Assembly: GCF_029076695.1 (NCBI RefSeq)
Contig: NZ_JARFIK010000001.1
Span: 496,001 to 560,000, forward strand
From: Adlercreutzia equolifaciens
GTDB lineage: Bacteria > Actinomycetota > Coriobacteriia > Coriobacteriales > Eggerthellaceae
Direction of reading: 5' to 3'
Length of the DNA: 64,000 nucleotides
Shown one piece after another: positions 1 through 8,465 of the stretch (its first letter is position 1; each line of letters opens with the position of its first letter). A program made the position numbers and the translations under genes. The notes under the pieces were generated by a model. The model saw only the letters and a program-made list of their open reading frames with translations, was not told the origin of the DNA and made no database searches.

Positions 1-812
1 CCGTCGTTGCCGAAGACAGGAAGCATGAAGACCGCCTCATCGGGAGTGGGTTCCATGTCGGCGACGATCTTCTCCATCTCCTGCACCAAGTTGCGGGTGG
101 TGCCGTTGAGGTCCACGGCGGTGCAGTCGATGCCGGCAGCGGTGAGCATCATGATGTAGCCGCCGTATTGGCCGCCCGTCAGGCCGTCCTTCGCGCGCTT
201 CTCATCCTTGATCAGGCTCTTCATGATGGCATCGGCATCGATGTCCTCGCCCTTGCCCAGGGAGTTAAGAGCAATAGCGGCGTTGACCAGCGAGCCGTCC
301 AGGGCACCATCGGGGCCGTCCGCAACGAAGCGTGCCGTAAGCTCTTTCAAAAGCTGGGCCGTGGCTGCCTCGTCGGTGGGGAAGTACTGATCGACGGTGA
401 CCCCGGGGGTGCCGTCGTCGGCGGGAAGATCGGTGGTACCGCTCTCGTCGGTATCGGTGCCTTCGTCGGCGGTTCCGGTGTCGGGCGTCGTGGCAGTTGG
501 CTCGTCTGCGGCGGTGTCGTCAGCGCCTTCGGACGGAGTGGCGTCGTCGGCGGACTCTTCGGCGTCCGTCGTCGACGCCGCGGCCTCGGGGTTGCTCGGC
601 TCAGCGGTAGCGTCGGAGGTCTCGTCCACCGACATGGCGGCGGCAGGGGCCTCGGCGGCCGTTTCGGCGCCCCATGCCGGAATGGCCGGCAGGAGACCGA
701 AGCTCAGAGCCACCGAGGCGAAGACGGCCAAAGTCTTTTTGCCCAGGGTGCGGAAGGAGCGGCCTCGGGAGCGGCCGGTCGGAAGAGAGGGGGATGATGA
801 GGGCGCGGACAT
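1..812 (-). CDS. Exported protein, 3' end outside the window (partial)
   Basis: The reading frame opens at an ATG whose complement lies at 810-812 and stays open to the left edge, giving 270 visible residues and no stop. A basic N-terminus (residues 1-27) leads into a hydrophobic stretch ending in an AWGA-type signal peptidase site near residue 49. A Ser/Thr/Asp/Ala-rich linker follows to about residue 130. The last visible part (LTARFVADGPDG, then LVNAAIALNSLGKG and GGYIMMLTAAG) resembles the alpha-helical repeats of the terpenoid-cyclase/prenyltransferase-like toroid. That fold is common in Gram-positive surface proteins that also carry DUF4430. The protein is probably cell-surface or secreted. 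The fold assignment is by eye and the C-terminus is unseen. Confidence 0.7.
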   Translation of the reverse strand, partial: MSAPSSSPSLPTGRSRGRSFRTLGKKTLAVFASVALSFGLLPAIPAWGAETAAEAPAAAMSVDETSDATAEPSNPEAAASTTDAEESADDATPSEGADDTAADEPTATTPDTGTADEGTDTDESGTTDLPADDGTPGVTVDQYFPTDEAATAQLLKELTARFVADGPDGALDGSLVNAAIALNSLGKGEDIDADAIMKSLIKDEKRAKDGLTGGQYGGYIMMLTAAGIDCTAVDLNGTTRNLVQEMEKIVADMEPTPDEAVFMLPVFGND

Positions 813-1177
813 AAGGGAACCTCGCTTTCCAATAATCAAGATAGGGCGCATCGGGGCATGCGCGTCGTACGGGCCATGGACTCAGTGTAGGTCCCGCGGA
901 TTGCGGAGGCGGAAAGTAAGGCTCATCCGTCATCGATTAGTAGCACGGTTTCGACGCGCCTGTTGACTGAGGGCAAAAGCAGCGTTTGATCTGCTGCAAA
1001 GAGCAGGTTGCGAGAAAGATTACAGCTCATCAACAGTCGAAAAATCTCAGCCCATTTGACACGCCGTCGAGGTAAAGGCCGTTTCTCCATAGTAAGATAC
1101 GCCTCGTAAGAAGAAATGCAGCATGCTTCGACTGGGGCTGAGGTCGATGGCGTGCTTGCCGCGTATAGAGGTATGCC
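813..1177. other. Divergent intergenic region
   Basis: A 365-base gap between the leftward exported protein and the rightward subtilase, so it should carry both promoters. A short inverted repeat (GCAGC/GCTGC, 980-998) is visible. No convincing -35/-10 pair, RNA gene or coding frame was found. Confidence 0.4.
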
Positions 1178-3949
1178 ATGAAACGGATCACCAATGAGGC
1201 AGGGCATGCGATGGCGCAGCGCGCTCTGGCCGTGCTGTTGGCAGCTGCGCTGGGCGTCAGCGGGCTGCTGGCGGGGTGCGCCACGTCTACACCGATAGCC
1301 ACCCCGGCCGACAGCGTTACCGTCATAGAAGACGATGCGGCTCCCATGAGCGATCGGACCGCCGCCCAGGAAGCGGCGCTTGCCGAGGAAGAGCGCGCGA
1401 CCGATGTGGATGAACTGGGCTATCTGCCCGGCCAAATTGTCGTGGTCTACGAGGACGATGCCACCGAGGCCGAGCGCGAAGAGGCGGTGGAGTCCCTAGG
1501 TGCCGAGGAGACGGGCGAGGTGGCCGAGTTCGACTCCGGCGATGTGTCTGCCCTGACCATCGATGACGGGATGACCGTGGAGACGGCCGTGCGCCAGGCG
1601 GAGGCCGAGGATGCGGTCAAGTACGCGGTACCGAACTACGTGGTGGATCTGTTCGACGACCCGGCCGCCGAGGCCTTCGGCGCCATTGGGGTCGATTCGC
1701 GCAGTGCCGACCAGTGGTACCTGAATTTCATCGAAGCGCCGGCGGCCTGGGATCTGCTGGCCGCGAAGGCACCGAAGGCAAAGCCCGTCAAAGTGGCCGT
1801 TCTGGACACCGGAGCGTCCCTCAGCCATCCCGACCTAACCAACATCATCAATAAGCAGGTCAGCGCTGAAGTGGTGTGGACCGATAACACCAATGCGGCC
1901 TCCTGGAAGACCGCACCGCTCCGCGGCGACGGCTACACCAACGGCGGCTCCACCGTCGACGAGCTGTCCAGTCACGGAACCCACGTGTCGGGCATTATCG
2001 CCGGCGAAGCCGGTAACGGCGGTATCCTGGGCGTGGCCAGCGGCGGCACCACGGCCCAGGCGAACAAGCTGGTAGACCTGGTGGTCATTGATGCTTTCTC
2101 CCTTTTGGTGGACAGCGGCGGCACGAAGAAGGCCAACGCGTCGCTCCAGGATCTGGTGTTCGCTTTGGAGTACGCCCGCGATGCCGGATGCAAAATTGTC
2201 AACATGAGCCTGGGCGTGCAAACGGATGATGCCCAGGTCGCCGGTCTCTTCGAGGCGCTCTGCGCCGATTTGGCCACCAATCACGGCATGCTCATCGTCA
2301 GCGCCGCAGGCAACAGCAACACCTCGGCCACCTGCTATCCGGCGGCCTGCAAGTCGGCCCTGGGCGTCATCAGCGTGTCCGAGCGCGCCAGCGTGGGCGC
2401 CTCGTCGGTTACGTTTACTAGGCCGGCCTGGGGAAACGGCTCCGAGACCGTGCTGCGCTCCTCGTTCTCGAACTACGGCGACTGGTGCGACCTTTCCGCC
2501 CCTGGCGAGAAGATTCTCAGCACCTATCAGTTCAACGGAAAAACCGACGGCTACCAATCCATGAGCGGTACGTCCATGGCCTGCCCTGTGGTAACGGGCG
2601 TGGCCGCCTTGGTGATGGCCGCCAATCCCCAGCTGTCTCCCGCCCAGGTGCGCCAGGTTCTTTGCGATACGGCAACCGATCTGCACACGAAGGGCAAGGA
2701 CGCCCAGACGGGCTATGGTGTCGTGAATGCCCGAGCGGCCGTGGCGGCGGCGGTCGGAGCTGCCTCGACGGTGCAAGCGACACCGACGGCCGTCGAGCTG
2801 AAAGACGCGAATGTAACCGTCTCCTCTGCGGTGTACACGGGCTCCTCTCAGGAGCCGTCCGTTACGGTCAAGGTCAACGGAACGACCTTGAAGCAGGGTA
2901 CCGACTATACGGTCAGCGTGAGCGGCACCCCGAAGAACGCCGGCTCCTACTCCGTGTCCATCCAAGGCCGCGGCTCCTACAGCGGCACAGTGAAGAAGAC
3001 CTTCACCATTGCCCCAGCGAATATCGGAAGCGCTCGCATTGAGGTAGCGGCCCAAACCTATAGCGGCAAGGCCCTTACGCCGGCCCCCGCGGTGAGCCTC
3101 AACGGCGCGAAGCTGGTCAAAAACACCGACTACACCGTGGCCTATAGCAACAATACCCAGGTGGGTACCGCCCAGGTGACGGTCAAGGGCACGGGGAACT
3201 ACACCGGCTCCAAGACGGCCTCCTTCGCCATTGCCGAAAGCGCGGCCGGCGGCGTCTCGACCCCGACGACGGGGGCGGGCGGCACGTCGGAGCCGCTGCC
3301 CGTGGTCAAGGACCCCTCGTCGCCCGGCCCCGCCAGCGGCGTGGACACCACGGCGCCCGTTAACAAGGCCACGACGCCCGCCGACCCCGAGCAGCCCGTG
3401 GCCGTGGCCAAGAAGAACATCGCCGCTGCCTCGGTGTCGGGTATCAGTGCCAGCTACGCCTTCACCGGCAGCGCCATCAGCCCCAAGCCCGTGCTTCGCT
3501 TCGGCAGCACCGTGCTCAAGGCCGGCGTGGATTACACGGTGGGCTACCGCAACAACCGTGCCGTGGGTACGGCTGTGGTTACCATGACCGGCATCGGTGC
3601 CTACAAGGGCACGCTGCAAATGCGCTTCACCATCAAGGCTCCGGCGGTCAAGGCGGTCAAAATCAGCAAGCTGAAGGCAGCGAAGAGCGCGTTTACGGTC
3701 TCGTGGAAAAAGGCATCGGGCAAGGTAACGTCTTACCAGGTGCAATACTCCACCAGCAAGAAGTTCACCAAGAGCGCCACCGCCACGACAACGGTGAAGG
3801 CGTCCAGCAAGAGCACGTTGTCCAAGACGGTGAAAAAGCTCAAAGCCAAAAAGACCTACTATGTTCGCGTGCGCACGGTGTACCAGGTGGGCGGGGAGTC
3901 TTTCGTCTCTTCCTGGTCAGCGGTGAAAAAAGTAACGACAAAGCGGTAA
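1178..3949 (+). CDS. Subtilisin-family (S8) serine protease, lipoprotein with repeat and FnIII-like C-terminus
   Basis: A 923-residue cell-surface protease. The signal peptide ends in the lipobox LLAGC with Cys34 as predicted lipidation site. Residues 80-155 resemble the fervidolysin-type inhibitory prodomain. The catalytic triad is Asp210 (AVLDTG), His266 (SSHGTHVSG) and Ser466 (GTSMACP), with the oxyanion Asn near 379 (AAGNS). After the protease domain come three copies of an about 75-residue Ig-like repeat of the 'GTDYTV...GTGNYTG' type, then a Lys/Ser/Thr-rich fibronectin-III-like domain (about residues 825-923). An AGAGG ribosome site lies 8 bases before the ATG; an in-frame ATG at 1211 is a weaker alternative. 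It probably degrades extracellular protein or matures surface proteins. The substrate is unknown. Confidence 0.93.
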   Translation: MKRITNEAGHAMAQRALAVLLAAALGVSGLLAGCATSTPIATPADSVTVIEDDAAPMSDRTAAQEAALAEEERATDVDELGYLPGQIVVVYEDDATEAEREEAVESLGAEETGEVAEFDSGDVSALTIDDGMTVETAVRQAEAEDAVKYAVPNYVVDLFDDPAAEAFGAIGVDSRSADQWYLNFIEAPAAWDLLAAKAPKAKPVKVAVLDTGASLSHPDLTNIINKQVSAEVVWTDNTNAASWKTAPLRGDGYTNGGSTVDELSSHGTHVSGIIAGEAGNGGILGVASGGTTAQANKLVDLVVIDAFSLLVDSGGTKKANASLQDLVFALEYARDAGCKIVNMSLGVQTDDAQVAGLFEALCADLATNHGMLIVSAAGNSNTSATCYPAACKSALGVISVSERASVGASSVTFTRPAWGNGSETVLRSSFSNYGDWCDLSAPGEKILSTYQFNGKTDGYQSMSGTSMACPVVTGVAALVMAANPQLSPAQVRQVLCDTATDLHTKGKDAQTGYGVVNARAAVAAAVGAASTVQATPTAVELKDANVTVSSAVYTGSSQEPSVTVKVNGTTLKQGTDYTVSVSGTPKNAGSYSVSIQGRGSYSGTVKKTFTIAPANIGSARIEVAAQTYSGKALTPAPAVSLNGAKLVKNTDYTVAYSNNTQVGTAQVTVKGTGNYTGSKTASFAIAESAAGGVSTPTTGAGGTSEPLPVVKDPSSPGPASGVDTTAPVNKATTPADPEQPVAVAKKNIAAASVSGISASYAFTGSAISPKPVLRFGSTVLKAGVDYTVGYRNNRAVGTAVVTMTGIGAYKGTLQMRFTIKAPAVKAVKISKLKAAKSAFTVSWKKASGKVTSYQVQYSTSKKFTKSATATTTVKASSKSTLSKTVKKLKAKKTYYVRVRTVYQVGGESFVSSWSAVKKVTTKR

Positions 3950-4063
3950 GGAAGCAGCCGATCTCAAGGGGAGTGCTATACTCTTCCCGAAATAAGACGA
4001 GAAAGCCGCATCGCGGAGTGCGAATGCCCCGTGACGCTGCGGTTCCAAGATAGAAGGCCCAAT

Positions 4064-5326
4064 ATGGTGAACATTCCCAGTCCTGCGGTTGCCATTGTCG
4101 GACGCCACAACTCGGGCAAGACGACGCTCATCGAGGCGCTCATTGCCGAGCTGGTGGGACGCGGCATCGACGTGGGATCCATCAAGCATCATTCCCACCG
4201 TGGCTTCGACATCGACTATCCGGGCAAAGATTCCTATCGCCATCGCGCCGCCGGGGCCTCGGAAACCGTTATTGCGGCGCCGGGTCAGGTGGCGCGCATC
4301 CAAACGGTGGAGGGAGAGGTGGAGTGCGCCGAGCTGGTGCGTTCCATGCCCGGTCACGACGTGGTGGTGGTAGAAGGGTATCGCAAAAGCGGCCTGCCCA
4401 CCATCGAGATTATGCGCTCGGGCAACGAGGCGGATGCGCGCGCAGCCGCGGTGCTGCTGGAGGCTGCCCGGGCAGATGTGCCGCTGGGCACCGACTTCAC
4501 ACAGCTGGCCCGCGAGCACGATCATCTCGACGAGGGCTTCGCCGCCGATCTGCGCGAGAAAATGCCCGTCGGCACCACCATCGCGCTGGTGACGGACATC
4601 CCCGATGCTCTGGAAGCCGCCTCGTTGTACGGGTTGCCCGCGTTCGGCTTGGGAGATGTGGCCGGCTTGGCCGATTTCCTGGAGCGGCGCATTGTGCGTC
4701 CGCGCGTGACGGTGGTGATCCAGGCCGGCGGCGAATCGCGGCGCATGGGCCGCTCGAAGGCCACGGTGCCGTTCGCGGGGCGCCCGCTTATCTCGCGTTT
4801 GGTGGAGCGCCTGTCCCCGGTGGCCGACGAGCTCATCATCACCACCAACGAAGCCGAGAACCTGGGTTTTCTGGCTGACGAATTTCCCGATATTGCCATA
4901 CGGCTGGTGCCCGACCGCTATCACGAGCGCGGGGCGCTGCCCGGCCTGTCCACGGCTTTGGAGGCAGCAACCAATCCCTATGTGGCCGTGGTAGCGTGCG
5001 ACATGGTGTTCGCCAGCCCGCGTCTGGTGGTGGCTGAGGCGCTGGCCATGCACGAAAGCGGCGCCGACGTGGTTACGCCCGCCAACAAGCACGGATTCGA
5101 GCCGCTGCACGCCATGTACCGCAAGGACGGCTGCTTGAAGCCAGTGCTCGAGCGCGTCGAGGCGGGCGAGAAGCGCGTGCAGAGCTTCTTTGACGACGAA
5201 CGCGTCACCGTGCTCCCCTTCAGCCAGGAGAAGGTGCTCGAGGTGGAGCCGCGCGGAGGCTGTTTCATTAATGCCAACACTCCCGAGGATCTTGCTCGCA
5301 TCGAGCAGTCCTACTTGGGCGAATAA
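4064..5326 (+). CDS. mobAB: Fused MobB-MobA molybdopterin-guanine dinucleotide biosynthesis protein
   Basis: A 420-residue fusion. Residues 1-205 are MobB-like, with P-loop GRHNSGKTT (13-21), the DYPGKDSYRHRAAGA region and VVVVEGYRKSGLP. Residues 212-420 are MobA (molybdenum cofactor guanylyltransferase), with the GTP-binding signature QAGGESRRMGRSK (220-232) and VVACDM. MobA transfers GMP from GTP to molybdopterin to form the bis-MGD used by DMSO-reductase-family enzymes. One such enzyme is encoded at 44,431. The ATG at 4064 begins where homology begins; an upstream in-frame start at 4031 adds 11 residues without homology. The ferredoxin gene at 5344 starts 17 bases downstream, so the two are probably cotranscribed. 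Confidence 0.93.
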   Translation: MVNIPSPAVAIVGRHNSGKTTLIEALIAELVGRGIDVGSIKHHSHRGFDIDYPGKDSYRHRAAGASETVIAAPGQVARIQTVEGEVECAELVRSMPGHDVVVVEGYRKSGLPTIEIMRSGNEADARAAAVLLEAARADVPLGTDFTQLAREHDHLDEGFAADLREKMPVGTTIALVTDIPDALEAASLYGLPAFGLGDVAGLADFLERRIVRPRVTVVIQAGGESRRMGRSKATVPFAGRPLISRLVERLSPVADELIITTNEAENLGFLADEFPDIAIRLVPDRYHERGALPGLSTALEAATNPYVAVVACDMVFASPRLVVAEALAMHESGADVVTPANKHGFEPLHAMYRKDGCLKPVLERVEAGEKRVQSFFDDERVTVLPFSQEKVLEVEPRGGCFINANTPEDLARIEQSYLGE

Positions 5327-5343
5327 GGGGAAGGGACGGGGCT

Positions 5344-6507
5344 ATGCCCAGCTTGAACGACCTGATGGAGATGATGGACGCCCTGGAGACCAAGGCGGTC
5401 GTCACCATGCCCACGCGCTGTGTGGCGGTGCGCAACCGCAATTCCCAGTGCCGCCGCTGCATCGACGTGTGCTTTGCCGACGCCATCGAAATTGAGAAAA
5501 ACGAGCTGACCATCAACGCCGGAGCCTGTGTTGCCTGCGGCTGCTGCATTGCTGTGTGCCCCACCCAGGCGTTGATCCCCACTGATCCCATGGAGGAGGA
5601 ACTGGCCCATAGCGTGGCCCAAACGGTGCCCCTGGCTGAGGGCGCTGCCGTTATCGCCTGCGCTCGCATGGCCGCCCGCCAAACCGGGGATCCAGACAAG
5701 TACTCGGTGGTGCCCTGTTTGGGGCGCATGGAGGAGCAGCTGATGGTGGAACTGGCCGCCCGCGATGTGAACGACATCGTGCTGGTGGACGGCACCTGCC
5801 AAACCTGCAAGTACCGTGCGGCCGTGCCGGCCATCGACGACACGGTGGACTCGGCGCGCAGTTTGCTGGAGGCGGTAGGATCTCAGGCGCAGATTACCCG
5901 CACGTCGGAGTGGCCCGACGTGGTGAAGGTGGAAGACCTGCGCAAGGCGGTGGGAGCGGCCCGTCGCGATTTCTTCACCCAGAGCGGCCATTACGCCAAG
6001 GACGTGGCGAAGTCGGCGGCCGAGAAGATGGTCAACGACAAGCTCAAGCAGCTGCAGCTGCAGAAGCAGGAGAAAAGTCTGCGCGACAAACTGGGCGTGA
6101 AGGCCGGGGCCGGCAAGATGCCCACTATCGAGGCCGATCGTAACTTGGCCATTCTCGACGGTATGGCGCGCATCGGCGAGCCGGTGGAGGAGGAGATGTT
6201 CACCCGCATCTTCGGCGACGTGGTCATTGACACCGAGCTCTGCTCGGGCTGCAACATGTGCGTCATGTTCTGCCCCACCGATGCCCTGCGCAAGGGCTAT
6301 GACACCCATCCCGACGAGGAAATGCAGTATCTGGAGTTCAGCGTGGCCGATTGCACCCAGTGCAACCTGTGCGTCGACGCGTGCCTGAAGAAGTGCATGG
6401 AAGTGGTGCCGGTGGTGTCCATGGCCGAGCTCTTCGATTTCGAGCCGCGACTCATCGAGATTCCCAAGCCCAAGAAGGGCAACAAGCTGTTCAATCGCAA
6501 ACGGTAG
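5344..6507 (+). CDS. Multi-[4Fe-4S] ferredoxin with MvhD-like centre (paralogue 1 of 3)
   Basis: A 387-residue soluble iron-sulfur protein. The N-terminal clusters are C26-X9-C36-X2-C39-X3-C43, beginning in the signature CVAVRNR, and C62/C65/C68/C72. The central part carries C106, C125 in CLGRMEE, and C152-X2-C155. Its spacing recalls the MvhD/HdrA-associated delta-subunit [2Fe-2S] domain. A charged helical stretch (200-255) links to two more ferredoxin clusters, C300/303/306/310 and C337/340/343/347. The same order recurs in the genes at 52,573 and 54,529. It lies directly behind mobAB, which suggests electron delivery to molybdoenzymes or their maturation. No enzymatic function is assigned. 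The ribosome site is GGGAAGGG before the ATG. Confidence 0.85.
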   Translation: MPSLNDLMEMMDALETKAVVTMPTRCVAVRNRNSQCRRCIDVCFADAIEIEKNELTINAGACVACGCCIAVCPTQALIPTDPMEEELAHSVAQTVPLAEGAAVIACARMAARQTGDPDKYSVVPCLGRMEEQLMVELAARDVNDIVLVDGTCQTCKYRAAVPAIDDTVDSARSLLEAVGSQAQITRTSEWPDVVKVEDLRKAVGAARRDFFTQSGHYAKDVAKSAAEKMVNDKLKQLQLQKQEKSLRDKLGVKAGAGKMPTIEADRNLAILDGMARIGEPVEEEMFTRIFGDVVIDTELCSGCNMCVMFCPTDALRKGYDTHPDEEMQYLEFSVADCTQCNLCVDACLKKCMEVVPVVSMAELFDFEPRLIEIPKPKKGNKLFNRKR

Positions 6508-6610
6508 CCATCGATGATCTCGGCTGATGGGGATTGCCCCAGGCGCCGCGATGTCGTTGGCGCGTCAAGACGGCCGATGATCCTTTCCCGTTTCACCACA
6601 TCCCGTTCCG

Positions 6611-6619
6611 TGGTATACT
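6611..6619 (+). promoter_or_regulatory. Extended -10 promoter element (TGGTATACT)
   Basis: A TATACT hexamer at 6614-6619 preceded by TGG, the extended -10 form. No good -35 lies 17 bases upstream. It sits about 85 bases before the amino-acid-binding lipoprotein start. Confidence 0.5.
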
Positions 6620-6626
6620 CTGCTGC

Positions 6627-6652
6627 ACTTTAGTGCTTTAGCACAGTAAAGT
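6627..6652. promoter_or_regulatory. Inverted repeat, operator candidate at the amino acid transporter promoter
   Basis: ACTTTA-GTGC-TTTA-GCAC-AG-TAAAGT forms an interrupted dyad with a perfect GTGC/GCAC core and ACTTTA/TAAAGT outer arms. It begins 7 bases after the -10 element, so a bound repressor would cover the transcription start. The binding protein is unknown. Confidence 0.45.
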
Positions 6653-6702
6653 TATAAAGTGAGGGAAGCGAAGGGCTTCCGGTCCTATAAGGGAGGAACT
6701 TC

Positions 6703-7545
6703 ATGAAGAAACTGACGAAGCTGGCTGCGGTAGCCGCAGCTCTGTGCCTGGGCGCGGCTCTGCTGGCTGGCTGCTCTGGGAGCAACGATGCGGCAAGCAG
6801 CAGCGATGCGGCAACCGACGCCAGCAGCGAGACCCCCACGCTCATTGTGGGCCTGGACAATGCCTATCCGCCCTACGGCTTCATCGGCGACGATGGCAAC
6901 CTGACCGGCTTCGACATCGACCTGGCCACGCAGGTGGCCGAGCGCAACGGCTGGAACCTGCAGCTCGAGGCCATCGACTGGGATGCCAAGGACGCGCTGC
7001 TGAACCAGGGCACCATCAACTGCATCTGGAACGGCTTCACCATGGAGGGCCGCGAGGACGATTACACCTTCTCCAAGCCCTACATGCACAACGAGCAGGT
7101 GGTGGTGGTGAAGAAGGATGCCGGCATCAACAGCCTGCAGGATCTGGCCGACAAGAACGTCATGACCCAGGTCGACTCGGCGGCTCTTGATGTGCTGGAG
7201 GGCGACCAGAAGGCCCTGGCCGACACCTTCGCCGGCGGCAAGGTGCAAACCATCAGCGACTACAACAATGCGTTCATGCAGCTGGAGTCCGGTGCCGTGG
7301 ACGCCGTGGCCTGCGACCTGTCCATTGCCGACTACCAGATGGCCGCCAAGCCGGACATGTTCGTGAAGCTTGAGCCCCTGTCCACCGAGAACTACGCCGT
7401 GGGCTTCAAGAAGGGCGACACCGAAATGGCCGAGGCTGTGAACAAGACCCTGAAGGAAATGTACGACGACGGCACCATCAAGCAGCTGTGCGAGAAGTGG
7501 GGCGAGTACGGCATCAGCATCGACAACTGGGTACTCGTTGATTAA
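6703..7545 (+). CDS. Polar amino acid ABC transporter, substrate-binding lipoprotein
   Basis: A 280-residue extracellular solute-binding protein of family 3 (SBP_bac_3). The signal peptide ends in the lipobox LLAGC with Cys24 lipidated. A Ser/Ala/Asp linker follows, then the family hallmark near residues 44-75 (VGLDNAYPPYGFIGDDG, GFDIDLA). An acidic residue and Arg typical of amino-acid ligand contacts are present, but the ligand cannot be read reliably. The ribosome site GGGAGGA lies 7 bases before the ATG. It is the first gene of a three-gene importer with the permease (7802) and ATPase (8466). A strong hairpin over its stop codon may raise its mRNA level relative to the membrane components. 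Confidence 0.92.
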   Translation: MKKLTKLAAVAAALCLGAALLAGCSGSNDAASSSDAATDASSETPTLIVGLDNAYPPYGFIGDDGNLTGFDIDLATQVAERNGWNLQLEAIDWDAKDALLNQGTINCIWNGFTMEGREDDYTFSKPYMHNEQVVVVKKDAGINSLQDLADKNVMTQVDSAALDVLEGDQKALADTFAGGKVQTISDYNNAFMQLESGAVDAVACDLSIADYQMAAKPDMFVKLEPLSTENYAVGFKKGDTEMAEAVNKTLKEMYDDGTIKQLCEKWGEYGISIDNWVLVD

Positions 7546-7567
7546 TCGCTTTTGCGATTAATCAACG
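7536..7567 (+). terminator. Perfect 14-bp hairpin overlapping the stop codon of the binding protein
   Basis: CGTTGATTAATCGC and its exact complement flank a TTTT loop, and the TAA stop (7543-7545) lies in the left arm. There is no U-run after it. It looks more like a 3'-end-protecting or processing hairpin within the operon than a full terminator. Confidence 0.55.
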
Positions 7568-7582
7568 CCGACGCTGCGGTTC

Positions 7583-7696
7583 CGACAGGCACCTGGCCTC
7601 GCACTTCACCGCTTTCCTTCGCGTACCTTAGTACGCTCAGCCGCGGTTCAGCACGATTCCAGGCACCTGTCGCAACCTCGCTGACTTCCTTGGGCG
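7583..7696. repeat. Structured intergenic repeat element (candidate)
   Basis: The arms CGACAGGCACCTGG (7583-7596) and CCAGGCACCTGTCG (7659-7672) are imperfectly complementary and enclose a perfect GCGTAC-CTTA-GTACGC hairpin (7621-7636). The tail CCTCGCTGACTTCCT-T-GGGCG (7676-7696) recurs with one change at 23326-23346. The region is non-coding and has the look of a dispersed REP-like element. Confidence 0.4.
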
Positions 7697-7801
7697 TGTC
7701 CCGGAGTCGGTGAAAACAAATTTATACTTGGGGAGGGTGAGGCTCTTTTTCGGGGCCTTGCCCTTTCGGTCGCTTGAGGGCGATGATGAGAGGAAGTGGA
7801 G

Positions 7802-8455
7802 ATGGAGTTCTCGGTCATGATGGGGATCCTCATGGAGGGCTTTGCGCTGACGGCGCAGATCTTCGTGATTACCCTGGTGGGCTCGCTGCCTTTGGGCGTG
7901 GTGGTGGCCTTGGCGCGCATGAGCAAGTTCAAGCCGCTGGCCTGGATTGCCCAGCTGTATATCTCCATCCTGCGCGGTACGCCATTGATGCTGCAATTGA
8001 TGGCCATCATGTTCGGCCCCTATTATCTGCTGGGGTTGAACATGGGCTCCGACTGGAAGTTCTGGGCCTGCGCCATCGGCTTCATCCTCAACTACGCTGC
8101 CTATTTCGCCGAGATCTATCGCTCGGGCATTCAGTCCATTCCGCGCGGCCAGTACGAGGCGGCCAACGTGTTGGGCTACACCAAGGCCCAGACGTTCATG
8201 AAGATCATTCTTCCCCAGGTGATCAAGCGGATTCTGCCGGCCATGGGCAACGAGATCATCACTCTGGTGAAGGACACGTCCCTGGCCTTCGTGCTGGGCA
8301 TCATGGAAATGTTCTCGGCCGCGAAGGCTCTGGCGGCCAGCGAGGTGTCCATGGTTCCCTATGCCATCGCCGCTCTTATCTACTGGGTATTCTGCCTGGT
8401 CATCGAATTCATTCTGAATCGCGTCGAGAAGCGTCTCGATTACTATCACGACTAG
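7802..8455 (+). CDS. Polar amino acid ABC transporter permease
   Basis: A 217-residue membrane protein of the HisM/GlnP family with about five transmembrane helices. The EAA loop that docks the ATPase is visible as [21 protein letters not shown] around residues 117-137. [11 protein letters not shown] near residues 56-66 is the family signature following the second helix. The ATG at 7802 is preceded by AGGAAG at 5 bases; a GTG at 7796 would add two residues. The 256-base gap from the binding-protein gene holds a hairpin, a repeat-like element and a possible TATACT -10 (7723-7728), so the permease may also be transcribed separately. The ATPase starts 10 bases after its stop. Confidence 0.92.
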   Translation: MEFSVMMGILMEGFALTAQIFVITLVGSLPLGVVVALARMSKFKPLAWIAQLYISILRGTPLMLQLMAIMFGPYYLLGLNMGSDWKFWACAIGFILNYAAYFAEIYRSGIQSIPRGQYEAANVLGYTKAQTFMKIILPQVIKRILPAMGNEIITLVKDTSLAFVLGIMEMFSAAKALAASEVSMVPYAIAALIYWVFCLVIEFILNRVEKRLDYYHD

Positions 8456-8465
8456 GAGGCGTTTC

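Noticed and set aside
168-966. Long plus-strand open frames over the first 0.9 kb
   Set aside because: They lie opposite the minus-strand exported protein, are low-complexity and have no ribosome site; the minus-strand frame has a signal peptide and normal codon use.
1835-3745. 636-codon minus-strand open frame under the subtilase gene
   Set aside because: His/Arg/Gly-rich translation typical of antisense to a high-GC gene; the subtilase frame has an intact catalytic triad.
4031-4063. Upstream start for the MobB-MobA protein
   Set aside because: The extra eleven residues have no family similarity; ATG 4064 coincides with the start of the MobB domain.
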